Shown here: piece by piece, positions 12,101-21,000 of the stretch
How positions within the stretch are numbered: the stretch's first letter is position 1
Layout of the letters: each line of letters starts with the position of its first letter
DNA from: Sycobia sp. Sy_11
Taxonomy: Eukaryota > Arthropoda > Insecta > Hymenoptera > Epichrysomallidae
Direction: 5' to 3'
DNA: 64,000 nt
NCBI GenBank assembly: GCA_018907035.1
Contig: JACCIC010000003.1
Location: 6,351,001-6,415,000 of the forward strand
Notes under the pieces: generated by a model
Database searches by the model: none
Seen by the model: only the letters and a program-made list of their open reading frames with translations
What the model was told of the DNA's origin: nothing
Made by a program: the position numbers and the translations under genes

Positions 12101-14289
12101 CAGCATCACCGTTAGTGAATCAACAATCATTGTCACGGAGGTAAATTTATTAATAATATATAGTCAGAATTGAAACATGCGTAGTATAGTTAAAGCAGGT
12201 GATTGGATAATTGGACACAAAAATTCTTATTTAATTATGTCTGAAGGTGATGATGTATATATATAGCTATTAATTTTTATAATTTAGTAATTATGTTTTG
12301 ATTTCTGTTGGGATGTATCAATTCCAAAATATCATTTTCTTCATTCTCTTCTTATTTTTCAAATAATTGGTAATTATTATTTTTTCATTTTTTATAACAT
12401 TCGTTAATTTTTTATGATTAAGTATTTTTCTATCATTTATAATTACATTTTAGGATTACAATGGTCTAAGTCTAGGCGTCCAAGTCTAACAACCCATTAT
12501 TTATAAATCAGTAATAATATTTATTAAATTTTATTATTTTAACGTAAATTATTTATTTCATAATTTATAATAATTTCATAGTATTTTAATATGAATTTCA
12601 TAATACATAATCTAGGTTTTTTTTAATTTTAATGATTCAATAATCTAGAGCTTTTATAAATCAATAGAATTTAGAAATACGATTTAAATTAACCGACGCC
12701 TTGGCAGAATGACAGAGCTGCATTTCGGGCGATCAACAATATTCAGCAGCATTCACTGCAAGCACTAATTAGTTTTTGGATGGGCGACCGCGTGGACGCT
12801 GAGGCTTAGTTGATCGCTTAGATGTTGTTTCATAATCTGCAATACGAGCGGGAGATGAGAGAATGATAGTTTTGGTACGCGATGATGACATGGTACGAAA
12901 TATGACACGGGTATCAAATTTGGAGCAATTTCATACATCGACCACTCTGGAGTGGATTTTTCTAATCGGCATTTAGCTCACAGGGTTTGATCATAGGTTT
13001 GCTCCGCTCCGGTATGACTTAATTGCTAAACGATATAGAATTCGATAATAAAAATGTATTTAGGGCTGTGGAAATAAAGGATTGGTAGACTAGCGCTAAG
13101 CCAAGAAAGATTATGTTCAAACCAATATTTTATAAAAAATACGAGTAATATTGTTTGGTAAATTCAAAAATTCTTCATATTTAAAAAATAGTATACACAT
13201 TTTTTATAATTCTATATTCAATTTATAATGCATATAGAAGATTATTAGAATCTTTCAAATAAGTGAAAGAGATCATATGGAGGCATAATAGATTTAAAAG
13301 ACCAGCAGAATAGTTATAGTAAAAATAAAATAACCTGAGATTACAAACAGGCAAAATTAATATCAATAAAGAATTAATTTCAGGCAATCGAAGAGTCATT
13401 GACCACGACGATCATCGAAAAAATTAATGAAGATCCCAAACCAAAAATTGAGAGTCCACCAACGGCAACTGAAGCAATAGTGACTCCAAAAAGTAATATT
13501 GAGGCACAGACCGCCGATCAGCCGAAAACGAGATCAAGGTCAAGATCTTCATCGCCGAGTCCCAGTCATCCTGGAGCTGTGAGGCAAACGGCGTCACCGG
13601 TAAAGTCTTTGCCCCCCGTCATCTCGGTAACGCCCGACGGTATCATCACACCCGGAACACGGGACAACAACATAGCACAAAGACACGTAACGTCCAGCGG
13701 AGTTCAGGCGCAACGTGCTGTTATATCGTACTCTGAAGCCTCTCGCGAGGACATTCCCCCATCGCAACCCCTGTCCCGTGATACCATCCAATCGTCATCG
13801 CCCCCGCCGCCACCCCCATCGTCCCCAACCAGGGAATCGTCCCGATCGCCACCCACCTCCGATCCGGACCACGCACCGTCCGTCCCCCATCATCCAAAGG
13901 CCCAATCTCAATTCATAACCATCTCGACCTCCCAGATTCCCCCCGAGTTTTTTGCACTGGCTAATCCACCATTGTCATCATCAGCGACAAACCGGCAACA
14001 ACAGCGCCGCGACGTAGAGGTAGAATCGAGCATCACCGACATGTCCGTGCAATTAATGAGGGCACTGGGGCAAGCCGGCACGCGCTCATTCAGACAATTT
14101 GTCGATTCTGTAGTTTCCAGATTCGGAAGCGTGGACGAGGGAGAGGTCGAGGAGACCAAGCTGCGACGAGTAGAGCTGGCGATGTGCGCCCTCTTGCTTC
14201 TCATAGCCATCCTGATCATCGTTAGCATTTGCACCCCAAAGACGATTACCCATCATCATCACTGGGACTACTTCAATCCGCCGCAATGA
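3145..14289 (+). CDS. Large unrecognised proline/arginine-rich tail-anchored protein, 5'-partial (11 exons seen)
   Basis: I read 11 exons joining in one frame: 3145-3544, 5200-5700, 6290-6769, 7373-7516, 7604-7887, 8567-9064, 9511-10026, 10191-10645, 11255-11554, 11827-12140 and 13384-14289 (TGA at 14287). All junctions are GT-AG and phases agree, giving 1598 residues. The first exon begins one base into a codon, so the start lies upstream. Residues 220-275 are seven octapeptides LP[DE][KR][SP][KR]F[NHS]. Residues 301-768 are acidic, then basic. Residues 604-1092 carry SH3-type motifs (RPLPAPP, PPVPSRRKR, PPPPRRKR). An amphipathic stretch near 1520-1550 precedes a single C-terminal membrane helix (1564-1580) and an 18-residue tail. 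No enzyme domain is visible. By topology it should be an adaptor or tether anchored in an internal membrane. The exon 3 donor could instead be at 6772 (one Val more), and the 11554/11827 junction was chosen because it alone keeps frame. I do not recognise the family. Confidence 0.8.
3545..5199 (+). other. First complete intron of the unknown gene, with degenerate TTCGAA/TTCAAA repeats
   Basis: AT-rich intron with donor GTAAGT at 3545 and acceptor TTTTATAG at 5199. Between about 3570 and 4200 the motifs GTTCGAA, TTCAAA and GAACATTCAGAG recur many times. Two copies of GAACATTCAGAG lie about 34 bp apart near 4011 and 4045. A fragment of the MITE family described at 49 kb sits at 4887-4915. No exon is seen. 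Confidence 0.65.
4887..4915. mobile_element. Solo end fragment of the 49-kb MITE family
   Basis: Bases 4887-4915 match the terminal repeat of the element at 49.36-49.73 kb (core TTGG-CTTACAGTCC preceded by TAAATATTTTT) with a two-base length difference and one substitution. I see no partner end within the intron, so this looks like a truncated or decayed copy. Confidence 0.5.
5458..5625 (+). repeat. Coding tandem repeat: seven 24-bp units (octapeptide array)
   Basis: Seven consecutive 8-residue units, LPERPRFS, LPDKSKFH, LPDRPKFN, LPERPKFN, LPDRSKFH, LPERPKFS and LPDKSKFH, inside the second visible exon of the unknown gene. Leu, Pro, one acidic residue, one basic residue and Phe are invariant in position. 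The array continues in degenerate form (IKRPNIQ, LPKSLSR). The synonymous positions differ between units (CTG/CTT, CCG/CCC, AAG/AAA), so the array is not a recent slippage product. Confidence 0.93.
9065..9510 (+). other. Intron with clustered GGAT/GATCC motifs
   Basis: Intron between two phase-2 exons. From about 9150 to 9420 it repeats TTGGATATCCA, GGATCTAG, GATCCATT and similar half-palindromes many times. I recognise no element. It may be an old, decayed tandem or palindromic repeat. Confidence 0.5.
10719..10745. repeat. (AG)n microsatellite
   Basis: About 13 AG units just inside the intron that follows the exon ending at 10645. Confidence 0.9.
12141..13383 (+). other. Last intron of the unknown gene, containing a 5S-like insertion
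   Basis: AT-rich intron with donor GGAG|GTAAAT and acceptor TTTCAG. A visibly less AT-rich segment from about 12,690 to 13,050 stands out and contains a 5S rRNA-like block (see 12727-12819). The remainder shows no exon. Confidence 0.6.
12727..12819 (+). ncRNA. 5S rRNA-like sequence (pseudogene or 5S-derived SINE head)
   Basis: Bases 12777-12797 (TGGATGGGCGACCGCGTGGAC) closely resemble the box C region of eukaryotic 5S rRNA, which is an internal RNA polymerase III promoter. They are preceded by a TTAGT-like element as in 5S. The block is bracketed by perfect 9-bp inverted arms, GCGATCAAC at 12729-12737 and GTTGATCGC at 12809-12817. The upstream half does not match 5S well and no T-run follows, so this is not an intact 5S gene. 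A decayed 5S pseudogene, a 5S-headed SINE or a structured RNA relic are the options. Confidence 0.45.
14182..14286 (+). other. C-terminal membrane helix and 18-residue tail of the unknown protein
   Basis: The last exon encodes a charged stretch (EETKLRRVE), then the hydrophobic helix MCALLLLIAILIIVSIC, then TPKTITHHHHWDYFNPPQ and a stop. With no signal peptide visible and the helix 18 residues from the end, the topology is that of a tail-anchored protein, N-terminus cytosolic. The short tail ending in a Pro-Pro-X motif with a Cys at the membrane edge is faintly reminiscent of KASH peptides, but it is shorter and the resemblance is not proof. Confidence 0.8.
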
Positions 14290-14387
14290 CATTTACCCAC
14301 GCTTGGGAGCAAGTACAGAGATGGGGGAGGAAACTGTACTTGCGCCATTTTTGGAGAAGATCCCGGTTAATTCAAGCGTTTAAAGAT

Positions 14388-14391
<4 letters not shown>

Positions 14392-14436
<45 letters not shown>

Positions 14437-14447
14437 ATATATATATA
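14392..14447. repeat. (TA)n microsatellite in the 3' UTR
   Basis: TA run with one C interruption, about 100 bp after the stop codon of the unknown gene, so it is probably transcribed. Confidence 0.9.
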
Positions 14448-14706
14448 AATATATACACGCTTACTTTTTAATCCTTTGAGTCGTTAATATTATATTTTCG
14501 TTAAAATTGTGTAAACACGAATGTGCATCCTTTCTACGTTTCTCGCTGGATAAAACCGAATTCAGTTTTTCATCTTAGTTAAATGAAAATTTTAATCAGT
14601 TTCTATACGCAAAAGAACGTTTTAGAAGGATTATATGTTATTACCAAACAATTTGTTATGTTAAATAATCAGACTCATTCGTCATATTTAACTATTTTTA
14701 AATTAA

Positions 14707-14712
14707 AATAAA
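14707..14712 (+). promoter_or_regulatory. Candidate polyadenylation signal AATAAA
   Basis: First canonical AATAAA after the stop codon at 14289, about 420 bp downstream. Further AATAAA motifs occur near 14850. Which one is used cannot be told from sequence. Confidence 0.35.
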
Positions 14713-17086
14713 GAAAATTAGAAAAAGTATTTAATGCATATAGTAAAGAACTACACATACTCTGAATAATAATAGTTATTGAAGGTGGTTCATGCGTGAA
14801 TCGATATAACACAAAAATTGCTGCCTTTCGTCTTGTATATAAATAATAAATAAATTCAAGTTATATAATTTGATAAAGAATCAATTCAATATTACGCCCT
14901 ATTTTTTTGATAATAGTATTTTTACATTGACATATATAATATATATGATATTTCAGGCCTTTTCTTGAAAGTATATTTTATAATTTTATATACTTTCTAA
15001 TATTAATTCAAACAATTTTAATTACTCACTATTGCAACAATGATATTGAATGATTTCCATTAAAAATTGAAGCAATTTCATATTTTATAATTATTACGAA
15101 TAGAAACGAGAATAATACCTAGAAAAATATATTAAAATGTAAAATGAATTTCTTATTACGGTATCTCATTATTTTCGCAGAATAACGATCGAATCACCTT
15201 CAACGATATTTATACGTAAATAAAAAATTTTGTATCTAACAACATAGTATTGTAAATATATAAAAAATTAATAATATTAATAATAATAATAAGTTATATT
15301 ATTATAAAGTCAAGTACAACAAGGAACAAAAAAAATAATTTTATCAGTAGATTTGAGAAACAGATAACATATAATGTTCGTATATTAGACAAAATTTTGT
15401 CAATAAATTTTGAGATCTAATTTACAAAATGAATCAAACTCATCCACGATTCTATAAAATATAAATCTATCAAAATTATTCCAATACATATATATGTATA
15501 TATATGACCTGAGTTTAATCCGTTTATGTAACTCAAATATAAATTGTATCAACTATTCAACCAATAGTAACTTTTGCGTATAATTTTAATGCGAATTATT
15601 AGTAATATACTTCAATAATGATTTGACAAGTAGTTTGATGCCAAATGTTTTGTTAATTTCTTCTAGAAAATATGTTTTATGTTATTATAAAATGAATTCG
15701 AAATAATTCATTTTAATGTTACATTCTTTTAGTATTCCATTCATCGATTCATATAAAGTTCTAGTCATAATCAATTTCACATTACAACTTCAAAATAATA
15801 ATAAATATTAATATATACTAAATTATTCTTATATTACGATAAACAGTCAACATGAAATATGTTCTATTCATGCAATAATGAAATTTAACAAACTTGAATT
15901 GTACAAAATAATAATTATTGTACTACCACAAAATACGATACTGTAATTAACCATATTCACAAAAATAATAACAAACATAAGGGTAGCTCAAAGGGTTGAA
16001 AGTCATGTATTTTTGTGACATTTTCGTCGTAATAATGTATTTATGCTGACTCATTTTTATATGAAAATGATAGAATTTGTACGTGTTAATAATTGTTACC
16101 GAATTATAATTATTATTGAAACTTGTTAAACAAATTTTAATAAATATTATCAATGTTTTCGAAAGCTTGTAAATAATTATGTCTGTTTACTTTTTATTCA
16201 TAATCCAATTTGATGAAGTAATGAGTTTCATTCGTCCTTTCTTTATCCATTACATGTAGTGAAAAAAAATTAATAAGATTATCATTCTGAAAAACTAAAA
16301 CTCATAAAATTTATTGAACTATTCTACGTTCTTGACAACCCTGTTTTGGATCATGAATCGACATTTCATCTACTTCTTGTTAAATTTATCAATTTCTAAG
16401 GTACATTTAAAATTAATGTGGTGGGGGCAGTAAGTTGTCATTTACTAAGATAGAATATAGATTATTTTATTTAATTGTTTTTATTATTTTATTATTTTTA
16501 ATTTTATTTTATTTTATTTTTAGTAGTAAGTTCTATTTCAGATATATTATTATATAAAGACTGTAAATATGATAAAAATATTTATTATTTTAATGTTTTA
16601 ATTTTCCACCAATTTCTATTGGAAATTGATATAAAAATTGAAGAAAAAAAAATTAAAATGGTTTAACTTATCGGAAGGACAGTTTCATAAAGTTTAATTT
16701 TCTCTGTTATGGATTTGATAAAAATAAATATTAAATGAAAAGTTCATATCAATCTATATAAAATAATGTTATGAGGAGCTATAGGTGACTTAAGTCGGGA
16801 TTGCACGCAGGCGGGTTAATTTTTGCTTCTTTATCGAGAGTAATCAGCATAGTATGATCTATAACAGTGTTCAGTTCACAATCGATATAAGATACACATA
16901 AATTCATTAACAAAATTCAAGAGAATGTGATTGATCTCCCTTAGAGAATCAATTATCATATTCTATATTGAATATAGAATGTTCTTATTGCACCGACGCT
17001 CAAATAATTTGCAAAAGTGCGACAGATATACAATTATATTACTCATTTACAAATATTTCACGTAGAAGTAGTAAATTTACAAAATG

Positions 17087-17125
17087 TTATGTATATTGTA
17101 GCCCGCAAGGCTACAATATACATAA
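17087..17125. repeat. Perfect 17-bp inverted repeat with 5-nt loop
   Basis: The left arm is T plus TATGTATATTGTAGCC, the loop is CGCAA, and the right arm is GGCTACAATATACATA plus A. Transcribed in either direction it would fold into a stable hairpin. It lies in otherwise featureless AT-rich DNA between genes. Confidence 0.9.
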
Positions 17126-18937
17126 AGAACAGGAAATTAAAAAAAGTTTTCAATATAAGCTTTATGACCGTGGAGTCCATAGAATAATGTAGGTTGTTAA
17201 AAAATTTTGTGGCTGCAATCTGACTATGTATAGATTATGGTTTTCTAAAAATTTTCTAATCCTACTTGGCTTAAATAAATTATGATATAATATAATTACA
17301 CTTAAAATTTCATAGTTTAATTTATTTTATAAAATTTAAATTGTTCCTTAGCTATTAATTTATAAAATATAATAAGTTGGAAGAAAAAGAATAATATAGT
17401 ACCATTAATAAACTTATAATAGAAATAAATAGTATATATTTTGTTTTATTTTTAACTTTTATTATAAAATTTTCCATTTTTATTAAAAAAATGTTTGAAA
17501 TCGGACAAACGCCGAACAATTTTAGACATCGTTACCATCATATTTATAAGCTTTTTAAGCCTATAAAATAATTCTGTAAAGGAAACGAAAAATTGTAAAA
17601 AAAAATTCTAAAAAGAATTGTCAAAGGACGTTTTTTATTATTTTTGATTATTTCATAGTAAAACTTTGTATTTATTAAATTTTCATCCCAATCATTAACA
17701 AAAAGATTACCTTCAAAAATGTAGAAAATAGTGGGCATCAATTTCTTTTGAGTTCGAATTCATTACGTGACATTTATTTTGAGAATTATCGGTCTTGACT
17801 TTGATCTACCTATATTGTAAACATTTAACAAAAATGGAATGTTGACTATTGTTATGTTTCTGTTTACAAGTCCGTACGGCTCTTATATCGATTTGCATAA
17901 CGTAGGCATATTTCTGTTTTCGTCGATAACGAAGGTTCAATTGTAGAGTGTAAATAAAAATTAATTAATAAATTATTTCGCATAATAAAAAAACGTTCAA
18001 ATAAATTTGATTATTTTGTCATAGAATATCATTTAACAATAGAATGAAACAAGTGCAAGTTTCGCACTGGGTCTTATCAACGCTAATGGGATGTCAAAAG
18101 ACCAGATAATTCTTTCAGTAGTACAATGAAACTGTTACCAATTTAATAATATAATTTGTACTTTTTTTTTAATTTTTGTTTTCAAGTTTTGGAAACATTC
18201 TCATGTTCACGCTGTTTAACAAGCTTTTACTTCAAATTTTGCAGCGATGCAAAATATACATAAAGTAAAAGGCATAATTAACTAAAATTTGTAATCATTT
18301 TATATGTATAGTATTTACAAATATAAAATTTTCGACAGACTACTGTTTGCTCGGTCGGTAAAATTGGCTTTGACAATATCAATATATTTTTTAAATAGTA
18401 ATTTTCTTAAATATTTTAATATTATAAACAAAGTAAATCATAATTCTACATACCTTACTTAATTTAAATGGAATTTGATTGATCTCTCAATCTGGTTTCC
18501 ATAGAATTTGAATTCTTTTCTATAATTATAGACTTATATAAGTGGCAATTTTCAAGATTTAATATTTAATAATTTTTTATAAAATATACATTTATTCATA
18601 TCTTAATTTTCAATTATTTATTATTTCTATGCATCATAAAATATTAAATATAATATTAAATAGATATAATCCATATACTTATAGAAAATTAAATTATTTT
18701 GTTGTCAACAGTATAAATTTTACAAAATAATAAATTCCATTCAAGTTGATGTACTTTTAAAATATATATATATAAATGGTAACACTAATTTATAAATAAC
18801 TAAAAATACTTAAATATTATATCTATAATTTGTAAATAAAATAAGATTAATGATTTTATCTACATTTTACTTAAATCTTAATTTTAACAAAGTAAAAAAA
18901 AATTATTTAATACTATTTTCATTATTTTATCAAATTA

Positions 18938-20083
18938 CTAGAAGAACATATCATCATCGTAAACCTTTATTTGTCGTTTATCCTTATAACCACTTTTTTG
19001 TGCATAACTTGCTGCTATTGTTGACCACATTGAACTAGAATTTGTGTCATTAATTGGATCAATTATTGGTTGCCTTCTTGCCATAGAAACTTTTAACTGA
19101 ATAGAGGAAGCCATTATTCCATCCATTTCACTTATTGCACGTTCAGCCGATTCTGATTTTTCGAATGTAATGAAGCCTCTAATAAAAAATATTAATTTTT
19201 TAAAATTTATTATATATGTTTGTTTACTTTTGTTATATATTTTTAATATTACTTACTTCTTTTCAGCCTCCATTGTGATTTTTAAAACATTTCCAAAAGT
19301 AGAAAAATGTTTTTTCAGAAAATCTTCAGATATTTTATATCCAGACACAAATATTGTATTGCCTTTAATAGTCTTTGGTTCTGTTTTTATGGTAACTGGT
19401 TTTTCAGTTATCCCTCTATCTTCAGTATCTGTAGCAGATACGAAGCTATCATAAAGACCCTTGACTTTTGGCCTTACTGGTTCATTATGATCTTCTTCAG
19501 GTTGCATCGCAGAAAAAGGCTGATATGAAGATACTGTTTTTTCAGTACTATTTAATTTTCGTTCCAAGCCTCTTGGTCTTTTAAATGCTTGTTCTGGACG
19601 TTTTGGAGTTTTTGGTGCTGTTATAACTCCTGATTTTATTAACTTTTTAGCTACTTCACGTGCATCTCTAGCTTCTGTTGGACGCTTAGGCACTTGAGGT
19701 ATACGTTCTGGTTCTGGTTTAGGTGATTTCAAGTCTTGTAATGCTTTTTTCTAAAATATATAACTATTTAAAATATTGCTAAATATAGAATTTTCAATTA
19801 CGTTTTATTTTTAATAATCATTATATTTATTTAAATTACTTGTTATCATAATAATAACAACAAAGTATTAACATCATTATGATTGAGGTTTTATTTGTAA
19901 CTAAAATTTTAAAATAATTCACAATATGAATTTTCTAATGTAAACAATCAAACATAACCTATATAAGAAAATTCAAAGAGAAAAAAACAAATAAAAAATT
20001 ACCTTTCTTTTTAATTTATTATATTTCGCCTGTAGCATTAATTCTTCTTCTGTTAAATTTGATGGGAAATGTAAATACACCAT
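18938..20083 (-). CDS. Nelf-E: Negative elongation factor E (NELF-E), complete
   Basis: Three exons on the minus strand: 20083-20003, 19750-19257 and 19178-18938, joining in frame to 271 residues. The N-terminus (MVYLHFPSNLTEEELMLQAK) matches the conserved NELF-E start that helps bind NELF-B. A Pro/Lys-rich linker (KSPKPEPERIPQVPKRP) follows. Residues about 157-228 form an RRM, with RNP2 IFVSGY and RNP1 KKGFITFE split by the last intron. The protein is the RNA-binding subunit of the NELF complex, which holds RNA polymerase II paused near promoters in the nucleus. There is no Arg-Asp repeat, as in the fly protein and unlike the human one; the length is close to the fly protein. The start is the first ATG, about 0.9 kb from the divergent ValRS-m start. 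Confidence 0.96.
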
Positions 20084-21000
20084 GATTATATAAAAATATT
20101 TTTGAAAGAGTATTTTATGTACAACTTGTTACTCTACTCTGTGCTATGCTATCACTTGCTGATGGTTTAAGTACAATGATTGAGGATACAACTGTACAAC
20201 TTACTATCAGGTATCAATTTGCAGAGCTATAGTTGCTAGTAAAATAAATAATTAGAATATAAACAGATCTCTACAATCCACACAAAGAAGCTTCAACTAA
20301 CAAGCTGCAAAAATAATAGGTTATACAATTTGCAGTTGCTGTTTGCAGTACTTGTAATTGCATTTACTTGCATATCTTTTAATATGTAGATATAACCTAA
20401 CTATTATAATTATAATAAAACAGATCGTGATAAGCACTTAGTTATATCAGGTTATATGCTATATTTATATCTGTATTATCTTTCTTTTCATCCATAAACA
20501 ACCATGTCCAAACAGAAAACGGTCCACATTTCCCGAAGCAACAACTGCACTGCACACTGTACTGCACCTGCACGCCTGCAAGCAGTTGTAACTTGTAATG
20601 TAAGCACTATAAGTTTTGCTCACTACTCAGTATCTATACTCTGCTGTACTTGTACAGTTGTACATTGTACTATATCCTAAAGCAGACTAAATCTACTGCT
20701 ATTGCCGTGCCGTTGCCGCTATGAGCCGCTATAGCCGATTACTACACTACCTAATAGCAGCTAACAGCATACGTGCATACGTATATCATACGTATACTAT
20801 ACGTATACACGTGAGCTCGTGCTGTTCATAGAGACTTTCACTAGGATGAATGGCACTCGCGAGATTATCTCAATCATTCGATAAACTCGATTTATTTATA
20901 TGAAAAACAGGTGTAAATTATAAAATATGTAAAACTATAATGAAATTAAAAGTTGTCATTAATTAAAAATTTACAATCATCTATTTATTGAACATTCACA
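20084..21000. promoter_or_regulatory. Divergent promoter region of NELF-E and ValRS-m
   Basis: This 917-bp spacer lies between the start codons of two divergent housekeeping genes, so it should hold both promoters. It is locally rich in TGCA/GCAC/CTTGTA-type motifs (about 20,500-20,690). A cluster of ACGTATAC palindromes lies at about 20,768-20,810 and a CACGTG E-box at 20808-20813. CTCGCGAGA at 20856-20864 is nine of ten bases of the TCTCGCGAGA core-promoter motif. No TATA box stands out. Which motifs are functional is inference. Confidence 0.6.

Larger units (their letters stand above)
14290..18937. other. AT-rich 3' UTR and intergenic region
   Basis: It begins with the 3' UTR of the unknown gene, which contains a (TA)n tract at 14392-14447 and candidate polyadenylation signals (AATAAA at 14707-14712 and others near 14850). 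The rest is very AT-rich without credible exons. A perfect 17-bp stem-loop lies at 17087-17125 and a short palindrome at about 16959-16979. The 3' UTR of NELF-E occupies the right edge. Confidence 0.6.

Noticed and set aside
16968..17192. A 74-codon open frame spanning the 17.1-kb hairpin
   Set aside because: It has no similarity I recognise, no neighbours to splice to, and AT-rich random composition.
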